Assembly (NCBI RefSeq): GCF_036014115.1 | Contig: NZ_CP107913.1 | Coordinates: 2,421,001 to 2,485,000 of the forward strand | Length of the DNA stretch: 64,000 nucleotides | Direction: 5' to 3' | From: Streptomyces sp. NBC_00448 | GTDB lineage: Bacteria > Actinomycetota > Actinomycetes > Streptomycetales > Streptomycetaceae | In this document: one piece after another, positions 46,422-55,706 of the stretch | How positions within the stretch are numbered: the stretch's first letter is position 1 | How the letters are laid out: each line of letters opens with the position of its first letter | The notes under the pieces: generated by a model | Seen by the model: the letters and a program-made list of their open reading frames with translations, nothing else | Told to the model about the DNA's origin: nothing | The model's database searches: none | Program-made: the position numbers and the translations under genes

Positions 46422-47432
46422 TCAGGAGGACTGCGAGGGCTGCTCGGACTTCGCCCCGGCGGGCGCGGCACCGGCATCGACATCGGCCACGTCGGACTCC
46501 GCCGACGCCTTGGTCATGTCGACCGCGTCGCCCGCGGCGGAGGGCTCGGACGCCGAGGAGTCCGCGGCGTCACCCGCCTCGCCGGGCTCGGCGCCTTCGG
46601 CTCCGTCCGCCGCCACCGCGGCGGGCTCGACCACGGCCTCCCGGCCGGGCCGCAGCCGGGACGACACCACCATGTAGACCACGGCACCGATGAAGCAGAC
46701 GATCGCCGTCCAGTCGTTGAGACGCAGTCCCAGGATGTGATGGGCGTAGTCGGACCGCATGTGCTCGATCCAGCCGCGGCCGACGCAGTACGACGCCACG
46801 TAGAGCGCGAAGGCTCGGCCGTGGCCGAGCTTGAAGCGGCGGTCGGCCCAGATCACCAGGAACGCGACGCCGACGCACCACAGGCACTCGTACAGGAACG
46901 TCGGCTGGTAGATGCCCGGCACCCGGTCGCCCGCGGTGCTGGTGATCTTCAGGCCCCACGGCAGGCTGGTGTGGTTGCCGTACAGCTCCTGGTTGAACCA
47001 GTTGCCCCAGCGGCCCAGGGCCTGGGCGAAGGCGATGCCGGGGGCGATCGCGTCGGCGTAGGCCGGCAGCGCGATGCCGCGCCGGCGGCAGCCGATCCAC
47101 GCACCCAGCGCGCCCAGGGCCACCGCGCCCCAGATGCCCAGGCCGCCGTCCCACACCTTGAAGGCGTTCACCCAGTCGTTGCCGTTGGTGAAGTACAGCT
47201 CGTAGTCGGTGATCACGTGGTAGAGACGGCCGCCGACCAGGCCGAACGGCACCGCCCACACGGCGATGTCCGCGACGGTCTCCCGCTTGCCGCCGCGGGC
47301 GATCCACCGCTTGTTCCCGAGCCAGACGGCTACGAAGACGCCGATGATGATGCAGAACGCGTAGCCACGCAGCGGGATCGGTCCGAGATGGATGACACCG
47401 CGCGACGGGCTGGGAATGTATGCGAGTTCCAT
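46422..47432 (-). CDS. lgt: Prolipoprotein diacylglyceryl transferase
   Basis: 336 residues. It adds diacylglycerol to the lipobox Cys of prolipoproteins; at least two of its likely substrates are encoded here (livK and the 34.4 kb lipoprotein). The Lgt signature GRWGNWFNQELYG and about seven membrane segments are present. The core ends near residue 260; about 75 further residues form a Glu/Ala/Asp/Ser-rich acidic tail not needed in the enterobacterial enzyme. ATG at 47432. Confidence 0.96.
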   Translation of the reverse strand: MELAYIPSPSRGVIHLGPIPLRGYAFCIIIGVFVAVWLGNKRWIARGGKRETVADIAVWAVPFGLVGGRLYHVITDYELYFTNGNDWVNAFKVWDGGLGIWGAVALGALGAWIGCRRRGIALPAYADAIAPGIAFAQALGRWGNWFNQELYGNHTSLPWGLKITSTAGDRVPGIYQPTFLYECLWCVGVAFLVIWADRRFKLGHGRAFALYVASYCVGRGWIEHMRSDYAHHILGLRLNDWTAIVCFIGAVVYMVVSSRLRPGREAVVEPAAVAADGAEGAEPGEAGDAADSSASEPSAAGDAVDMTKASAESDVADVDAGAAPAGAKSEQPSQSS

Positions 47433-47526
47433 GGCAGTCCCGACGCTACCGTGCCGGGCGGGTGATACGGCAACCCGCCCGGCTACGTCTGGATAACGTC
47501 CTACCTCCGGCGGAGGGTCGGAACGG

Positions 47527-48351
47527 TCAGGACGGGCTGGGCGTGGCGGTGACCTTGCCGGGCTTCTTGCCCTTGTTCGCGGCCTGGACCATCTGCTTGA
47601 GCGAGTCCGGGGTCAGCGCCGAGGTGCCGTAGATGCTCTTGCCGTTGAGCAGCACCGTCGGGGTGGAGTTGTAGCCGGCGGTGTTGAACGCCTCGTTGGA
47701 CTTCTTCACCCACGCGTCGTGTGTGCCGTTGTTCACACAGGCGGTGAAGGCCGCGTTCTTCAGGCCCGGGACCTTCCCGGCCAGGGTGAGCAGGTTCTGC
47801 TTGTCGCCGAACTTGTCGTCCTGCTCGTCCGGCTGGTTGTCGTAGACCACGTCGTGGAAGGCGCGGAACTTGCCCTGGTCCTGGGCGCAGGCGGCGGCGT
47901 TCCCCGCGTTCAGCGAGCCGTCACCGCCCAGGTTGCCGTCGATGAGGGTGACCAGGTGGTACTCCGTGCGCAGCTCGCCGCTGTCCTCCAGGCTGTGGAT
48001 CGTCGGCGTGAAGCTCTTCTCGAAGGCGTCGCAGGCCGGGCAGCGGAAGTCCTCGTACACGGTCAGCGTGGACGGCGCGTCGGCCGCGCCGACCGGGATC
48101 ACCAGGTTGTCCTTCCCGGTGGCGCCGCGTGGCGCGGTCACGGTGCCCGCGGAGTCGCCGGCGGTGCTCTTCTTGTTGCTGTCGTGGTCGGCCACCGCGA
48201 TGGCGATGCCGGCGGCGACGGCCAGCACGACCACGACTCCTCCCGCCACCATCAGGGTCCGCTTCCGCTTCGCCCGGGCCTTGTCCCTCTCGCGCTGCGC
48301 CTGCAGCGCCTGGCGCGCGCTGGTTTTTCCGTTCCGGTTCTTCTCGCTCAC
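47527..48351 (-). CDS. Membrane-anchored DsbA-like thiol-disulfide protein
   Basis: 274 residues. A basic cytoplasmic segment (about 1-33), one membrane helix (about 34-52) and an extracytoplasmic DsbA/thioredoxin-4 domain. The active site is the CPAC of DFRCPACDAF, and the cis-Pro is in STPTVLLNG. It would oxidise or isomerise disulfides in secreted proteins. GTG at 48351 has GGAA upstream. It lies just after the trpA gene on the same strand, separated by a repeat element. Confidence 0.9.
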   Translation of the reverse strand: MSEKNRNGKTSARQALQAQRERDKARAKRKRTLMVAGGVVVVLAVAAGIAIAVADHDSNKKSTAGDSAGTVTAPRGATGKDNLVIPVGAADAPSTLTVYEDFRCPACDAFEKSFTPTIHSLEDSGELRTEYHLVTLIDGNLGGDGSLNAGNAAACAQDQGKFRAFHDVVYDNQPDEQDDKFGDKQNLLTLAGKVPGLKNAAFTACVNNGTHDAWVKKSNEAFNTAGYNSTPTVLLNGKSIYGTSALTPDSLKQMVQAANKGKKPGKVTATPSPS

Positions 48352-48438
48352 GCCGTTCCAACGCGGGAGCGCTGCGCTTGGCTTGTGCCGTGGGGTGATT
48401 TCGCCCGGGCGGGTGACGTTTTGTGCACGTAAGGGTGA

Positions 48439-48668
48439 CGGGACCCCCCGGGCTGCCCGGTGCTGTCGGTTCCGGGACCTCGCGGTGGGTGGGCGGCTGG
48501 GGGTACCTCCCAGGCGAAGCTCTGGGGGAGCGCAGTTCCCCGCGCCCCTTCGGGGCGCACCCTTCCTCCGCGGAAGGAGCCGCACCAAAAAAGTGGGCGC
48601 GGGGAACGGCGCGCGCAACCCAGCACCGGCAGGTGGTCCCTGAACCGAGAACCACCCACCCCGGAGGG
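48439..48668. repeat. Stop-linked intergenic element, copy 3 (both ends)
   Basis: About 230 bases between the DsbA-like start and the trpA stop. The right end contains CACCGGCAGGTGGTCCCTG exactly (48624-48642) and runs up to the trpA stop codon. The left end (48439-48490) is a diverged inverted copy. The inner module GCGAAGCTCTGGGGGAG is at 48514-48530, and a nested palindrome GTTCCCCGCGCCC / GGGCGCGGGGAAC spans about 48535-48607. Confidence 0.82.
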
Positions 48669-49487
48669 TCAGGACGCCCGGCGAACGCCCACCGCGAGGT
48701 CGGCCGCCAGGGACCGTACTGCCGCGAGGCCCTCGGAGAGGTCCTCGTGGTCGAGCAGCCGCTGGACGAACGCGGAGCCGACGATGACCCCGTCGGCGAA
48801 CGCGGCGACCTCCGCGGCCTGCTGGGCGTTGGAGACGCCGAGCCCGACGCAGACGGGCAGTTCGGTGGTCGCGCGGGTGCGGGCCACGAGCCCGGCCGCC
48901 TGCTCGCCGACGCTCGCCCGGGTGCCGGTGACGCCCATGAGGGAGGCGGCGTAGACGAAGCCGCTGCCGGCCGAGGTGATCCGGGCCAGCCGCTCGTCGC
49001 GGCTGGAGGGGGCGACGACGAAGACGGTGGCCAGGCCGTGCGCCTGGGCCGCCTTGCGCCACACCTCGGACTCCTCCACCGGCAGGTCGGGCAGGATGCA
49101 GCCCGCCCCGCCCGCGTCGGCGAGCTCCGCGGCGAACCGCTCGGCGCCGTACCGGTCGACCGGGTTCCAGTAGGTCATGACCAGCACCGGCTTGCCGCTG
49201 GCGGCGTGGCCCTCGCGGACGGTGCGCAGCACGTCGGCGATGCGGACGTGGTTCTTGTTGAGCGCGATGTCGTCGGCGGTCTGGATGACCGGCCCGTCGA
49301 GCACCGGGTCGCTGTGCGGCAGCCCGACCTCGACGATGTCGGCGCCGCCCTCGAACGCCGCCTTGACCGCCTCGATGCCGCCCTCGACCGTCGGGAAGCC
49401 GGCCGGGAGGTACGCGACGAGCGCGGCGCGGTGCTCGGCCCGGGCCTGGGCGATGGTCTGTTCCAGAAGCGTGACGGTGCCGCTCAC
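48669..49487 (-). CDS. trpA: Tryptophan synthase alpha chain
   Basis: 272 residues. It splits indole-3-glycerol phosphate to indole for TrpB. The catalytic Glu/Asp regions [15 protein letters not shown] and [14 protein letters not shown] and the phosphate loop [13 protein letters not shown] are present. GTG at 49487 overlaps the trpB stop (GTGA), giving coupled translation. Confidence 0.97.
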   Translation of the reverse strand: MSGTVTLLEQTIAQARAEHRAALVAYLPAGFPTVEGGIEAVKAAFEGGADIVEVGLPHSDPVLDGPVIQTADDIALNKNHVRIADVLRTVREGHAASGKPVLVMTYWNPVDRYGAERFAAELADAGGAGCILPDLPVEESEVWRKAAQAHGLATVFVVAPSSRDERLARITSAGSGFVYAASLMGVTGTRASVGEQAAGLVARTRATTELPVCVGLGVSNAQQAAEVAAFADGVIVGSAFVQRLLDHEDLSEGLAAVRSLAADLAVGVRRAS

Positions 49488-50737
49488 TTCGCGTCCCCCT
49501 CGTCGTAGAGCCCGAAGTAGCGGGCGGCGGTGTCCATGTCCTTGTCGCCGCGGCCGGACAGGTTCACCAGGACCAGGCCCTCCGGGCCCAGGTCGCGGCC
49601 GATCTCCAGGGCGCCTGCCAGCGCGTGCGCGCTCTCGATGGCGGGGATGATGCCCTCGGTGCCGGACAGCAGCCGCAGCGCCTGCATCGCCGCGTCGTCG
49701 GTGACGGCGCGGTACTCGGCGCGGCCGGTGTCCTTGAGGTAGGAGTGCTCCGGGCCGACGCCCGGGTAGTCCAGGCCGGCCGAGATCGAGTACGGCTCGG
49801 TGATCTGTCCCTCGTCGTCCTGCAGGACGTACGACCGGGAGCCGTGCAGGATGCCGGGCTCGCCGACGGTCAGCGTCGCCGCGTGCTCGCCGGTGGCCAC
49901 GCCGTGCCCGGCCGGCTCGCAGCCGACCAGCCGCACGGACGTGTCCGGCAGGAAGGCGTGGAACAGGCCCATGGCGTTGGAGCCGCCGCCGACGCAGGCC
50001 ACCGCGGCGTCGGGCAGCCGTCCGGTGCGCTCCAGCAGCTGGCGCCTGGCCTCCACACCGATCACCCGGTGGAAGTCGCGGACCAGCGTGGGGAACGGGT
50101 GCGGGCCGGCCACGGTGCCGAACAGGTAGTGGGTGCGGTCGACGTTGGCGACCCAGTCCCGGAACGCCTCGTTGATCGCGTCCTTCAGGGTGCGGCTGCC
50201 GGACTTCACCGCGATCACCTCGGCGCCGAGCATCCGCATCCGCGCCACGTTCAGGGCCTGGCGCTGCGTGTCGATCTCGCCCATGTAGATCGTGCACTCC
50301 AGGCCGAACAGGGCGCACGCGGTGGCGGTCGCCACGCCGTGCTGGCCCGCGCCGGTCTCCGCGATCACCCGGGTCTTGCCCATCCGCTTGGTGAGCAGGG
50401 TCTGGCCGAGCACGTTGTTGATCTTGTGCGAGCCGGTGTGGTTCAGGTCCTCCCGCTTGAGGAAGACCCGCGCGCCGCCGGCGTGCTCGGCGAACCGCGG
50501 CACCTCCGTCAGCGCGCTGGGGCGGCCCGCGTAGTTGACCATCAGGTCGTTGAGCTCGGCGGCGAAGGCCGGGTCGGTCTTCGCCTTCTCGTATTCCGCG
50601 GCGACCTCGTCCACGGCGGCGACCAGCGCCTCCGGGATGAACTTGCCGCCGAACGGGCCGAAGTAGCCCTCCGGGGTGGGCACGGAGCCCTCCGGGTCGG
50701 GCAGGAAGAAGGTGTGTTCGTCTGGCATATCGGACAT
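49484..50737 (-). CDS. trpB: Tryptophan synthase beta chain
   Basis: 417-residue PLP enzyme joining indole and serine. The PLP Lys is in [14 protein letters not shown] and the phosphate loop is [26 protein letters not shown] is also typical. ATG at 50737 with AGGGGA upstream; a second ATG at 50728 is possible. It lies 49 bases after trpM. Confidence 0.97.
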   Translation of the reverse strand: MSDMPDEHTFFLPDPEGSVPTPEGYFGPFGGKFIPEALVAAVDEVAAEYEKAKTDPAFAAELNDLMVNYAGRPSALTEVPRFAEHAGGARVFLKREDLNHTGSHKINNVLGQTLLTKRMGKTRVIAETGAGQHGVATATACALFGLECTIYMGEIDTQRQALNVARMRMLGAEVIAVKSGSRTLKDAINEAFRDWVANVDRTHYLFGTVAGPHPFPTLVRDFHRVIGVEARRQLLERTGRLPDAAVACVGGGSNAMGLFHAFLPDTSVRLVGCEPAGHGVATGEHAATLTVGEPGILHGSRSYVLQDDEGQITEPYSISAGLDYPGVGPEHSYLKDTGRAEYRAVTDDAAMQALRLLSGTEGIIPAIESAHALAGALEIGRDLGPEGLVLVNLSGRGDKDMDTAARYFGLYDEGDAK

Positions 50738-50786
50738 ACGTGTCCCCTGGGGGGTGTGGTGGTCGGGCTGACAGCTGCTGCGCGGC

Positions 50787-50930
50787 TCAGCCGCGGCGCC
50801 ATCGCCTGCCGTTCACCTGACCCGGCTCGCAGCCGATCACGTACCTCACCCGTCGCCCCAGCACCCGCCGCGCGGGCGCGCGGCAGCCCCGGGGTTTGCA
50901 CCCGGGTGCGAGACGTTGAGCGATGGCCAT
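50787..50930 (-). CDS. trpM: Small tryptophan-biosynthesis modulator TrpM
   Basis: A 47-residue basic protein in the trpC-trpB gap. The stretch [15 protein letters not shown] followed by [17 protein letters not shown] is what I know of actinobacterial TrpM (formerly TrpX), reported to influence tryptophan synthesis in S. coelicolor. Three Cys and twelve Arg make metal or nucleic-acid binding conceivable. ATG at 50930; GGAG lies only one base before it, so translation may be weak. Confidence 0.82.
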   Translation of the reverse strand: MAIAQRLAPGCKPRGCRAPARRVLGRRVRYVIGCEPGQVNGRRWRRG

Positions 50931-50952
50931 GCTCCGCAGTCTAGCTGGCCGG

Positions 50953-50996
50953 GCGGACCCCCCGGGCTCGGCGGTTCCGCCGGTTCCGGGAGGACG
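50953..50996. repeat. Degenerate end of the stop-linked element
   Basis: GGACCCCCCGGGCTCGGCGG and the following TTCCGCCGGTTCCGGGA resemble the left end of the elements at 48439 and 59803. It sits 15 bases from the trpC stop codon. No inner module is present. Probably a decayed or solo end. Confidence 0.4.
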
Positions 50997-51010
50997 GGGC
51001 GCCTCGGGGG

Positions 51011-51820
51011 TCAGTCGCGGCCGTGCCGCAGGGCGGGGTGCGCACCGGCCGCCACGAGATCGGCGACGGCGGTACGGGGATCGCGGCCCGTGACGAGCGA
51101 CTCGCCCACCAGCACCGCGTCGGCACCGTCGTGCGCGTAGGCGATGAGGTCGTGCGGGCCCCGCACCCCCGACTCCGCGACCTTGACGATGTGGTCGGGG
51201 ATCTCGGGCGCGACCCGGGCGAACGTGTCCCGGTCCACCTCGAGCGTCTTGAGGTTGCGCGCGTTGACCCCGATGATCCGGGCGCCCGCGTCGACCGCCC
51301 GCTCCACCTCCTCCTCGTCGTGCACCTCGACGAGCGGCGTGAGCCCGATGGACTCGGCCCGCTCGACGAGGGAGACGAGGGCGGCCTGGTCGAGCGCGGA
51401 GACGATGAGCAGCGCGAGGTCGGCGCCGTAGGCGCGGGCCTCCCACAGCTGGTAGGCGGTGACGATGAAGTCCTTGCGCAGCACGGCCGTGTCGACCTTC
51501 GCCCGGACCGCTTCGAGGTCGGCGAGCGACCCGCCGAAGCGCCGCTGCTCGGTGAGCACGCTGATCGCCGCGGCGCCGCCCGCTTCGTAGTCCGCCGCGA
51601 GGGCCGCCGGGTCCGCGATCGCGGCCAGCGCGCCCTTGGACGGGCTGGAGCGCTTGACCTCGCAGATCACCTTGACGCCCTCGCCGCGCAGAGCGGCCAC
51701 GCCGTCGCGGGCGTCGCGCGCCTTGGCCGCACGCTCCTTGAGGTCGTCAAGGGAGACCCGGGCCTGTCGCTCGGCGAGGTCGGCTCGTACTCCGTCGATG
51801 ATCTCGTCGAGCACACTCAC
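51011..51820 (-). CDS. trpC: Indole-3-glycerol phosphate synthase
   Basis: 269 residues. It closes the indole ring from carboxyphenylamino-deoxyribulose phosphate. The TIM-barrel motifs [13 protein letters not shown] (catalytic Lys), VLRKDFIV (catalytic Lys), [13 protein letters not shown] and AESGVRG are present. GTG at 51820 follows GGGGAG. It heads a trpC-trpM-trpB-trpA run. The region upstream shows no leader peptide with Trp codons that I can support. Confidence 0.97.
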   Translation of the reverse strand: MSVLDEIIDGVRADLAERQARVSLDDLKERAAKARDARDGVAALRGEGVKVICEVKRSSPSKGALAAIADPAALAADYEAGGAAAISVLTEQRRFGGSLADLEAVRAKVDTAVLRKDFIVTAYQLWEARAYGADLALLIVSALDQAALVSLVERAESIGLTPLVEVHDEEEVERAVDAGARIIGVNARNLKTLEVDRDTFARVAPEIPDHIVKVAESGVRGPHDLIAYAHDGADAVLVGESLVTGRDPRTAVADLVAAGAHPALRHGRD

Positions 51821-51980
51821 GCGAGAACTCCCCTTCCGGCCGGGTCGAGCAGCGAAATGATCAAGCCAGTGGCGGTTGACCGCCGGCAGCCCGATGGTAT
51901 CGGGCGGTGGGCTCGGTACCCGAATCGTGCCGTGTCCGGTCCCACCACCTGGACGAATGCCGTCACGGCCGCCGTGCCGG

Positions 51981-52460
51981 TCAGGGCGCGATGGCCGCGC
52001 CGAAGGGCAGGTTCCGGACAACCGTGAAGGCGAGGACCAGCGCGCCGATCGCCCAGCGCCACGCCGGCCGCACGTTCGGCTCGAACGGCTTGCCGCGGAC
52101 CGCGCGCACCACCCAGAGCACCCAGACGACGGCGAAGACGGCGTATCCGGCGACCGCCACCGCGTTGCAGCCGAGCGCGGTGCGGACGTGGCCGTGCACG
52201 AGGGCGTAGGCGCCGCGCAGGCCGCCGCAACCGGGGCAGTACACGCCGGTGTAGTACAGCAGCGGGCAGGCCGGGTAGTGCCCGGGGGTGTTGGGGTCGA
52301 CGCTGCCGACGTAGGCGAACGCGGCCGCCACGCCGCCGAGTACGCCGAGCGGTACGGCGGCGCGGCGCAGGGCGGCGCGCGGGTCGCGGCCGGTGCCGCC
52401 GGGGGGCCGCGGGCCGCGGGGGGCCGCGCGGGCGGGAGCCTCGGGGGTGAGGTGGGTCAC
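51981..52460 (-). CDS. DUF2752 membrane protein
   Basis: 159 residues with three hydrophobic segments. The family motif [20 protein letters not shown] (about residues 65-84) is present: Cys residues beside the membrane in a CPxCG pattern. Function unknown. GTG at 52460. It precedes trpC by 160 bases on the same strand. Confidence 0.85.
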   Translation of the reverse strand: MTHLTPEAPARAAPRGPRPPGGTGRDPRAALRRAAVPLGVLGGVAAAFAYVGSVDPNTPGHYPACPLLYYTGVYCPGCGGLRGAYALVHGHVRTALGCNAVAVAGYAVFAVVWVLWVVRAVRGKPFEPNVRPAWRWAIGALVLAFTVVRNLPFGAAIAP

Positions 52461-52618
52461 AGCGCCGATTCTGCCCCGGGACGCACGAAGGCGCAGCGCG
52501 CGGAACGGGGTCCGGGCGACTGCGCCCTGCGAGGTACTACGAGGCCCTACCGGGTCCTGCGGCGGGCGGATCGGCCGTCGAGCCGCCGCGGACCGTGGTG
52601 CGGTCCGACCGCTCCCGC

Positions 52619-52646
52619 CGGCTCAGCCACTGGTCCGGCTGAGCCG
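52619..52646 (-). terminator. Terminator after the HGxxPAAW gene
   Basis: A perfect 10-bp stem (52619-52628 with 52637-52646) with an eight-base loop lies 27 bases after the stop of the small membrane protein gene. Confidence 0.7.
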
Positions 52647-52672
52647 TTCGACCGGTCGGGCCGGTCGTCGGT

Positions 52673-52927
52673 TCAGACGCCGGCGTGGGCGTGGGACTCC
52701 TCGGAGGAGCTGTCGCCGCTCGCGATCGGCTTGTACGTCTGGCCGAGGCCCATCAGCTTCATCACCCCGCCGACGATGACGCCGAGGGCGGCGATCGCCA
52801 TGCCCACCCAGAAACCGGCCGAGTTCGCCGCGACCATGAAGCCGCCGGCCACGCAGAAACCGACGAACGCGATGATCACGCCGGTCCAGGCGGCGGGCGT
52901 GTGTCCGTGGTCGTGCTGTGCCGCCAT
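52673..52927 (-). CDS. HGxxPAAW-motif small membrane protein
   Basis: 84 residues. The N-terminal HGHTPAAW motif is the family signature and lies directly before the first of two membrane helices (about 13-32 and 38-58). The tail is Ser/Glu/His-rich. Function unknown; the family is conserved near trp genes in actinobacteria. ATG at 52927 follows GGGAG; longer upstream frames have no support. Confidence 0.88.
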   Translation of the reverse strand: MAAQHDHGHTPAAWTGVIIAFVGFCVAGGFMVAANSAGFWVGMAIAALGVIVGGVMKLMGLGQTYKPIASGDSSSEESHAHAGV

Positions 52928-53414
52928 GAGTGCTCCCTGCTGAGTCGGGTCGGGGCGTCCTGCGCCTCCCACTTCGTCCCCCATTGTTGCGCGTGCGGGG
53001 GGTGGGGTGCGCACCGGGGTGGGAGCGCGTCGGCCGCAGGCCGGGCACACCGCCCGAAGCGCGGCCACGGGCAGCCGCCGTCAGCGCGCGGCGGGCTTGT
53101 CCACACCTCCCCCGCGGGCGCGCGCGGGGGAGGTGTCAAGGCGCGCAGCACGCGACGGCGCACGCGCGCGCAGCCCCGCTCATGGCGCATCGGGCGCGAG
53201 TTGCCGCCACCCGCGCCGTGCGAACGGCCGCCACTGCCGCACGGCGGCTTCCCCGCGCGACCCCGGACAGGCTCCCCCGCGGAACTTCCCCTGCCGGCCA
53301 CCAGCGGCGGCACCCGCAACGGGTCCGCGGGGCCCACGGACCTCGCTCGGCGGGCTTCCCCGCGCAGTCGCCACCCGGGTCACCGACCGGGCACCCCGCG
53401 GGCGGACCCCGCCG
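52928..53414. other. Gene-free region with direct repeat and hairpin
   Basis: 487 bases between two minus-strand genes. It holds a 14-bp hairpin at 53103-53136 and one copy of a 28-base direct repeat (53075-53102). The other copy forms the 3' end of the next gene (53409-53436). The interval 53137-53408 is very GC-rich with GGCGGCTTCCCCGCG-like words, and I see no credible reading frame. Confidence 0.5.
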
Positions 53415-53436
53415 TCAGCGCGCGGCGGGCTTGTCC
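53075..53436. repeat. 28-bp exact direct repeat, 334 bp apart
   Basis: Bases 53075-53102 and 53409-53436 are identical. The shared core is TCAGCGCGCGGCGGGCTTGT. The upper copy encodes the last residues (DKPAAR and stop) of the TIGR02234 protein; the lower copy is noncoding and abuts a strong hairpin. A partial duplication is the simplest reading. Confidence 0.75.
53103..53136 (-). terminator. Strong hairpin upstream of the HGxxPAAW gene
   Basis: A 14-bp perfect stem (53103-53116 with 53123-53136) and six-base loop. It lies 279 bases beyond the TIGR02234 stop and 176 bases before the next gene, so it could end the upstream transcript. Confidence 0.65.
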
Positions 53437-54167
53437 GCGTGGCCCCCGGCGGGGTCCTCCGTGGGGTCCTCGCCGCGGTCGAGGGCCTTCCACAGGTCCT
53501 CGGGGCGGTCCGGGTCGACCACGGGGGGCGCGGACGCGCGGGCGGCGCGGACGCCGGGCCGGTCGTAGCGGCTGGACATCGCGGGCCACCGGGAGCCGTG
53601 GCGCAGCGCGATCAGGCCGGCGAGGAGGAGCAGCAGCCCGCCCGCGACGGAGACGAACGGCCAGCCGGTGGTGCTGGTGTGCGCGGCGGTGGCGTGGGTG
53701 AGGCTGGTCGCGGTGGCGGCGGCGGAGTCCAGGGCGCCGTGGTCGCCGCGCCGGGTGAGCGCGGTGACGGCGGCGCCGAGGCCGCTGAGCGTGAGCAGCG
53801 CGGCGACGACGTAGCGGCCGACCCGGCGCACCGCGAAGATCGCCACCAGGGAGGCGAGCCCGACCAGGGCGAGCGCGCCGGGCAGTGCGGTCATCTGGCT
53901 GCCGCCCGCGTGCACCGGCATGGCGTGCCCCGCGGAGGAGGCGGTGCCGTGCGCCCAGGTCTTGCCCGCGGCCAGCAGCACCAGGCTCGCGCCGAGGACA
54001 CCGCAGGCCAGCGCGACGGCGAGGGCCCGGTAGGCGGTGCGGCGGTCGGAGTCGGCGCGCCGTACGACACCGGGCCCGGCGGGGTCCGCCGGCTCGGGCC
54101 CGGCGTCCGGCGCGGGCTGCTCGGTGGACGTCACGGGTTGCTCAGGCGCGGCCGAAGACGTGTTCAC
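53415..54167 (-). CDS. TIGR02234-family Trp-associated membrane protein
   Basis: 250 residues with four hydrophobic segments (about 45-67, 92-113, 120-138, 165-187), a Pro/Ala/Asp-rich N-terminus and a Asp/Pro/Glu-rich C-terminus. The layout and location beside trp genes match the conserved 'trp region' membrane protein family; GLIALRHGSRWPAMSSRY is the best conserved part. Function unknown. GTG at 54167. Confidence 0.8.
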   Translation of the reverse strand: MNTSSAAPEQPVTSTEQPAPDAGPEPADPAGPGVVRRADSDRRTAYRALAVALACGVLGASLVLLAAGKTWAHGTASSAGHAMPVHAGGSQMTALPGALALVGLASLVAIFAVRRVGRYVVAALLTLSGLGAAVTALTRRGDHGALDSAAATATSLTHATAAHTSTTGWPFVSVAGGLLLLLAGLIALRHGSRWPAMSSRYDRPGVRAARASAPPVVDPDRPEDLWKALDRGEDPTEDPAGGHADKPAAR

Positions 54168-54457
54168 CCTTCCACTATCCCCTGCCCGCGCGGCGCCCCC
54201 TCGGCGGGGGGCGGGTCCGGGTGCGGCCCGGGGGCGGGTCCGGCGGCGGCACGACGGGAGCGCGGGGGGATCGCGCGTAGGTCATGGGGAGTCAGCGCGT
54301 CCGCCACGTGAAGGTAAAGCGGAGATCACCGCCCGCTTCTTGTTGACGTGCGCCCGTCAGACATAGCGTTCCGCCCGTCCCACTGTTCCCAAAACCGCAC
54401 AGAAATCCCAGCGTTCACACACGCTCCTCGGTTCCCCCCACCACAGGAGGCAGTCGC

Positions 54458-55699
54458 TTGCGCTTCACCCTCGGCACCCTCAGCCCGATGTCCCTCCGTA
54501 CCGGCCTCGCCCTCACCGCAGCGGCGGGGCTCGCCGCGTCCGGTCTCGCCCTCGCCTCCTCGGCGCAGGCGGCCCCGGCGGTGCACGGCCTGCGGACGGC
54601 CCACTCCTGCGCCACCGCCACGACCGCCGGCCAGATGGCGTGTCAGGCCGTCAAGGTCACCAGCGGGGCGAGCACGCTGGCCAGGTCCAGCGGTGCGGTC
54701 GACCCGGCCGCGGCGCCCTCCGGCTTCGGCCCGGACGACCTGCACGCCGCCTACAACCTGCCCACCACCGGCGGTTCCGCCGCGACCGTGGCGATCGTCG
54801 ACGCGTACGACGACCCCAACGCCGAAGCGGACCTCGCCACTTACCGCTCCACCTACGGCCTGTCGGCGTGCACCACCGCCAACGGCTGCTTCAGCAAGGT
54901 CGGCCAGAGCGGCAGCGCCTCCTCGCTGCCCAGCGCCGACGCCGGCTGGGCCGAGGAGATCTCGCTCGACCTCGACATGGTCAGTGCCACCTGCCCGCAG
55001 TGCCACATCCTCCTGGTGGAGGCGAGCAGCGCCTCGATGACCGACCTGGGCACCTCGGTGAACACCGCGGTGTCGCTGGGCGCGAAGTACGTCTCCAACA
55101 GCTACGGCGGCGGCGAGTCCTCGTCCGACTCGTCGTACGACAGCTCGTACTTCGACCACCCGGGCGTGGCGATCACGGTCAGCGCGGGCGACTCCGGCTA
55201 CGGCGTGGAGTACCCGGCGGGCTCGCAGTACGTCACCTCGGTCGGCGGCACCTCGCTGACCGCCGACTCCTCCGCCCGCGGCTGGAGCGAGTCCGCGTGG
55301 AGCGGTTCGGGCTCGGGCTGCTCGGCCTATGACGCGAAGCCGAGTTGGCAGACGGACAGCGGCTGCTCGAAGCGCACGGTGGCCGACGTCTCCGCGGTGG
55401 CCGACCCGAGCACCGGTGTGGCGGTCTACGACACCTACGGCGGTGACGGCGGCTGGGAGGTCTTCGGCGGCACGAGCGTGTCCTCGCCGATCATCGCCTC
55501 GGTCTACGCGCTCGCCGGGACCCCGTCGTCCGGCTCCACGCCGGCGTCGTTCCCGTACAGCCACACGTCCTCCCTCAACGACGTGACCAGCGGGTCGAAC
55601 GGCTCCTGCAGCACGTCCTACCTGTGCGGCGGCGCCACCGGGTACGACGGCCCCACCGGCCTCGGCACCCCGAACGGGCTCACCGCGTTCACCGGCTGA
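54458..55699 (+). CDS. Secreted sedolisin-type (S53) serine peptidase
   Basis: 413 residues. A signal peptide (about 1-38, ending ASSAQA) is followed by a compact peptidase. Glu and Asp of GWAEEISLDLDM, the oxyanion Asp in SAGDSGYG and the nucleophile Ser in GGTSVSSP are in place. The calcium-site NDVTSGSNG and GYDGPTGLGTPNG end the protein. The propeptide is short (~45 residues) compared with pro-kumamolisin domains. TTG at 54458 is chosen because AGGAGG lies exactly seven bases upstream; ATG at 54488 has none. It would act on proteins outside the cell, probably at acid pH. Confidence 0.88.
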   Translation: MRFTLGTLSPMSLRTGLALTAAAGLAASGLALASSAQAAPAVHGLRTAHSCATATTAGQMACQAVKVTSGASTLARSSGAVDPAAAPSGFGPDDLHAAYNLPTTGGSAATVAIVDAYDDPNAEADLATYRSTYGLSACTTANGCFSKVGQSGSASSLPSADAGWAEEISLDLDMVSATCPQCHILLVEASSASMTDLGTSVNTAVSLGAKYVSNSYGGGESSSDSSYDSSYFDHPGVAITVSAGDSGYGVEYPAGSQYVTSVGGTSLTADSSARGWSESAWSGSGSGCSAYDAKPSWQTDSGCSKRTVADVSAVADPSTGVAVYDTYGGDGGWEVFGGTSVSSPIIASVYALAGTPSSGSTPASFPYSHTSSLNDVTSGSNGSCSTSYLCGGATGYDGPTGLGTPNGLTAFTG

Positions 55700-55706
55700 A
55701 GCCGAA

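Noticed and set aside
50787..51446. 219-residue frame including trpM
   Set aside because: Only its last 47 residues match TrpM; the rest lies antiparallel in sense to trpC codons and is shadow sequence.
51821..51980. Trp leader peptide (attenuator) upstream of trpC
   Set aside because: Small hairpins are present but no short frame with tandem Trp codons and start codon can be supported.
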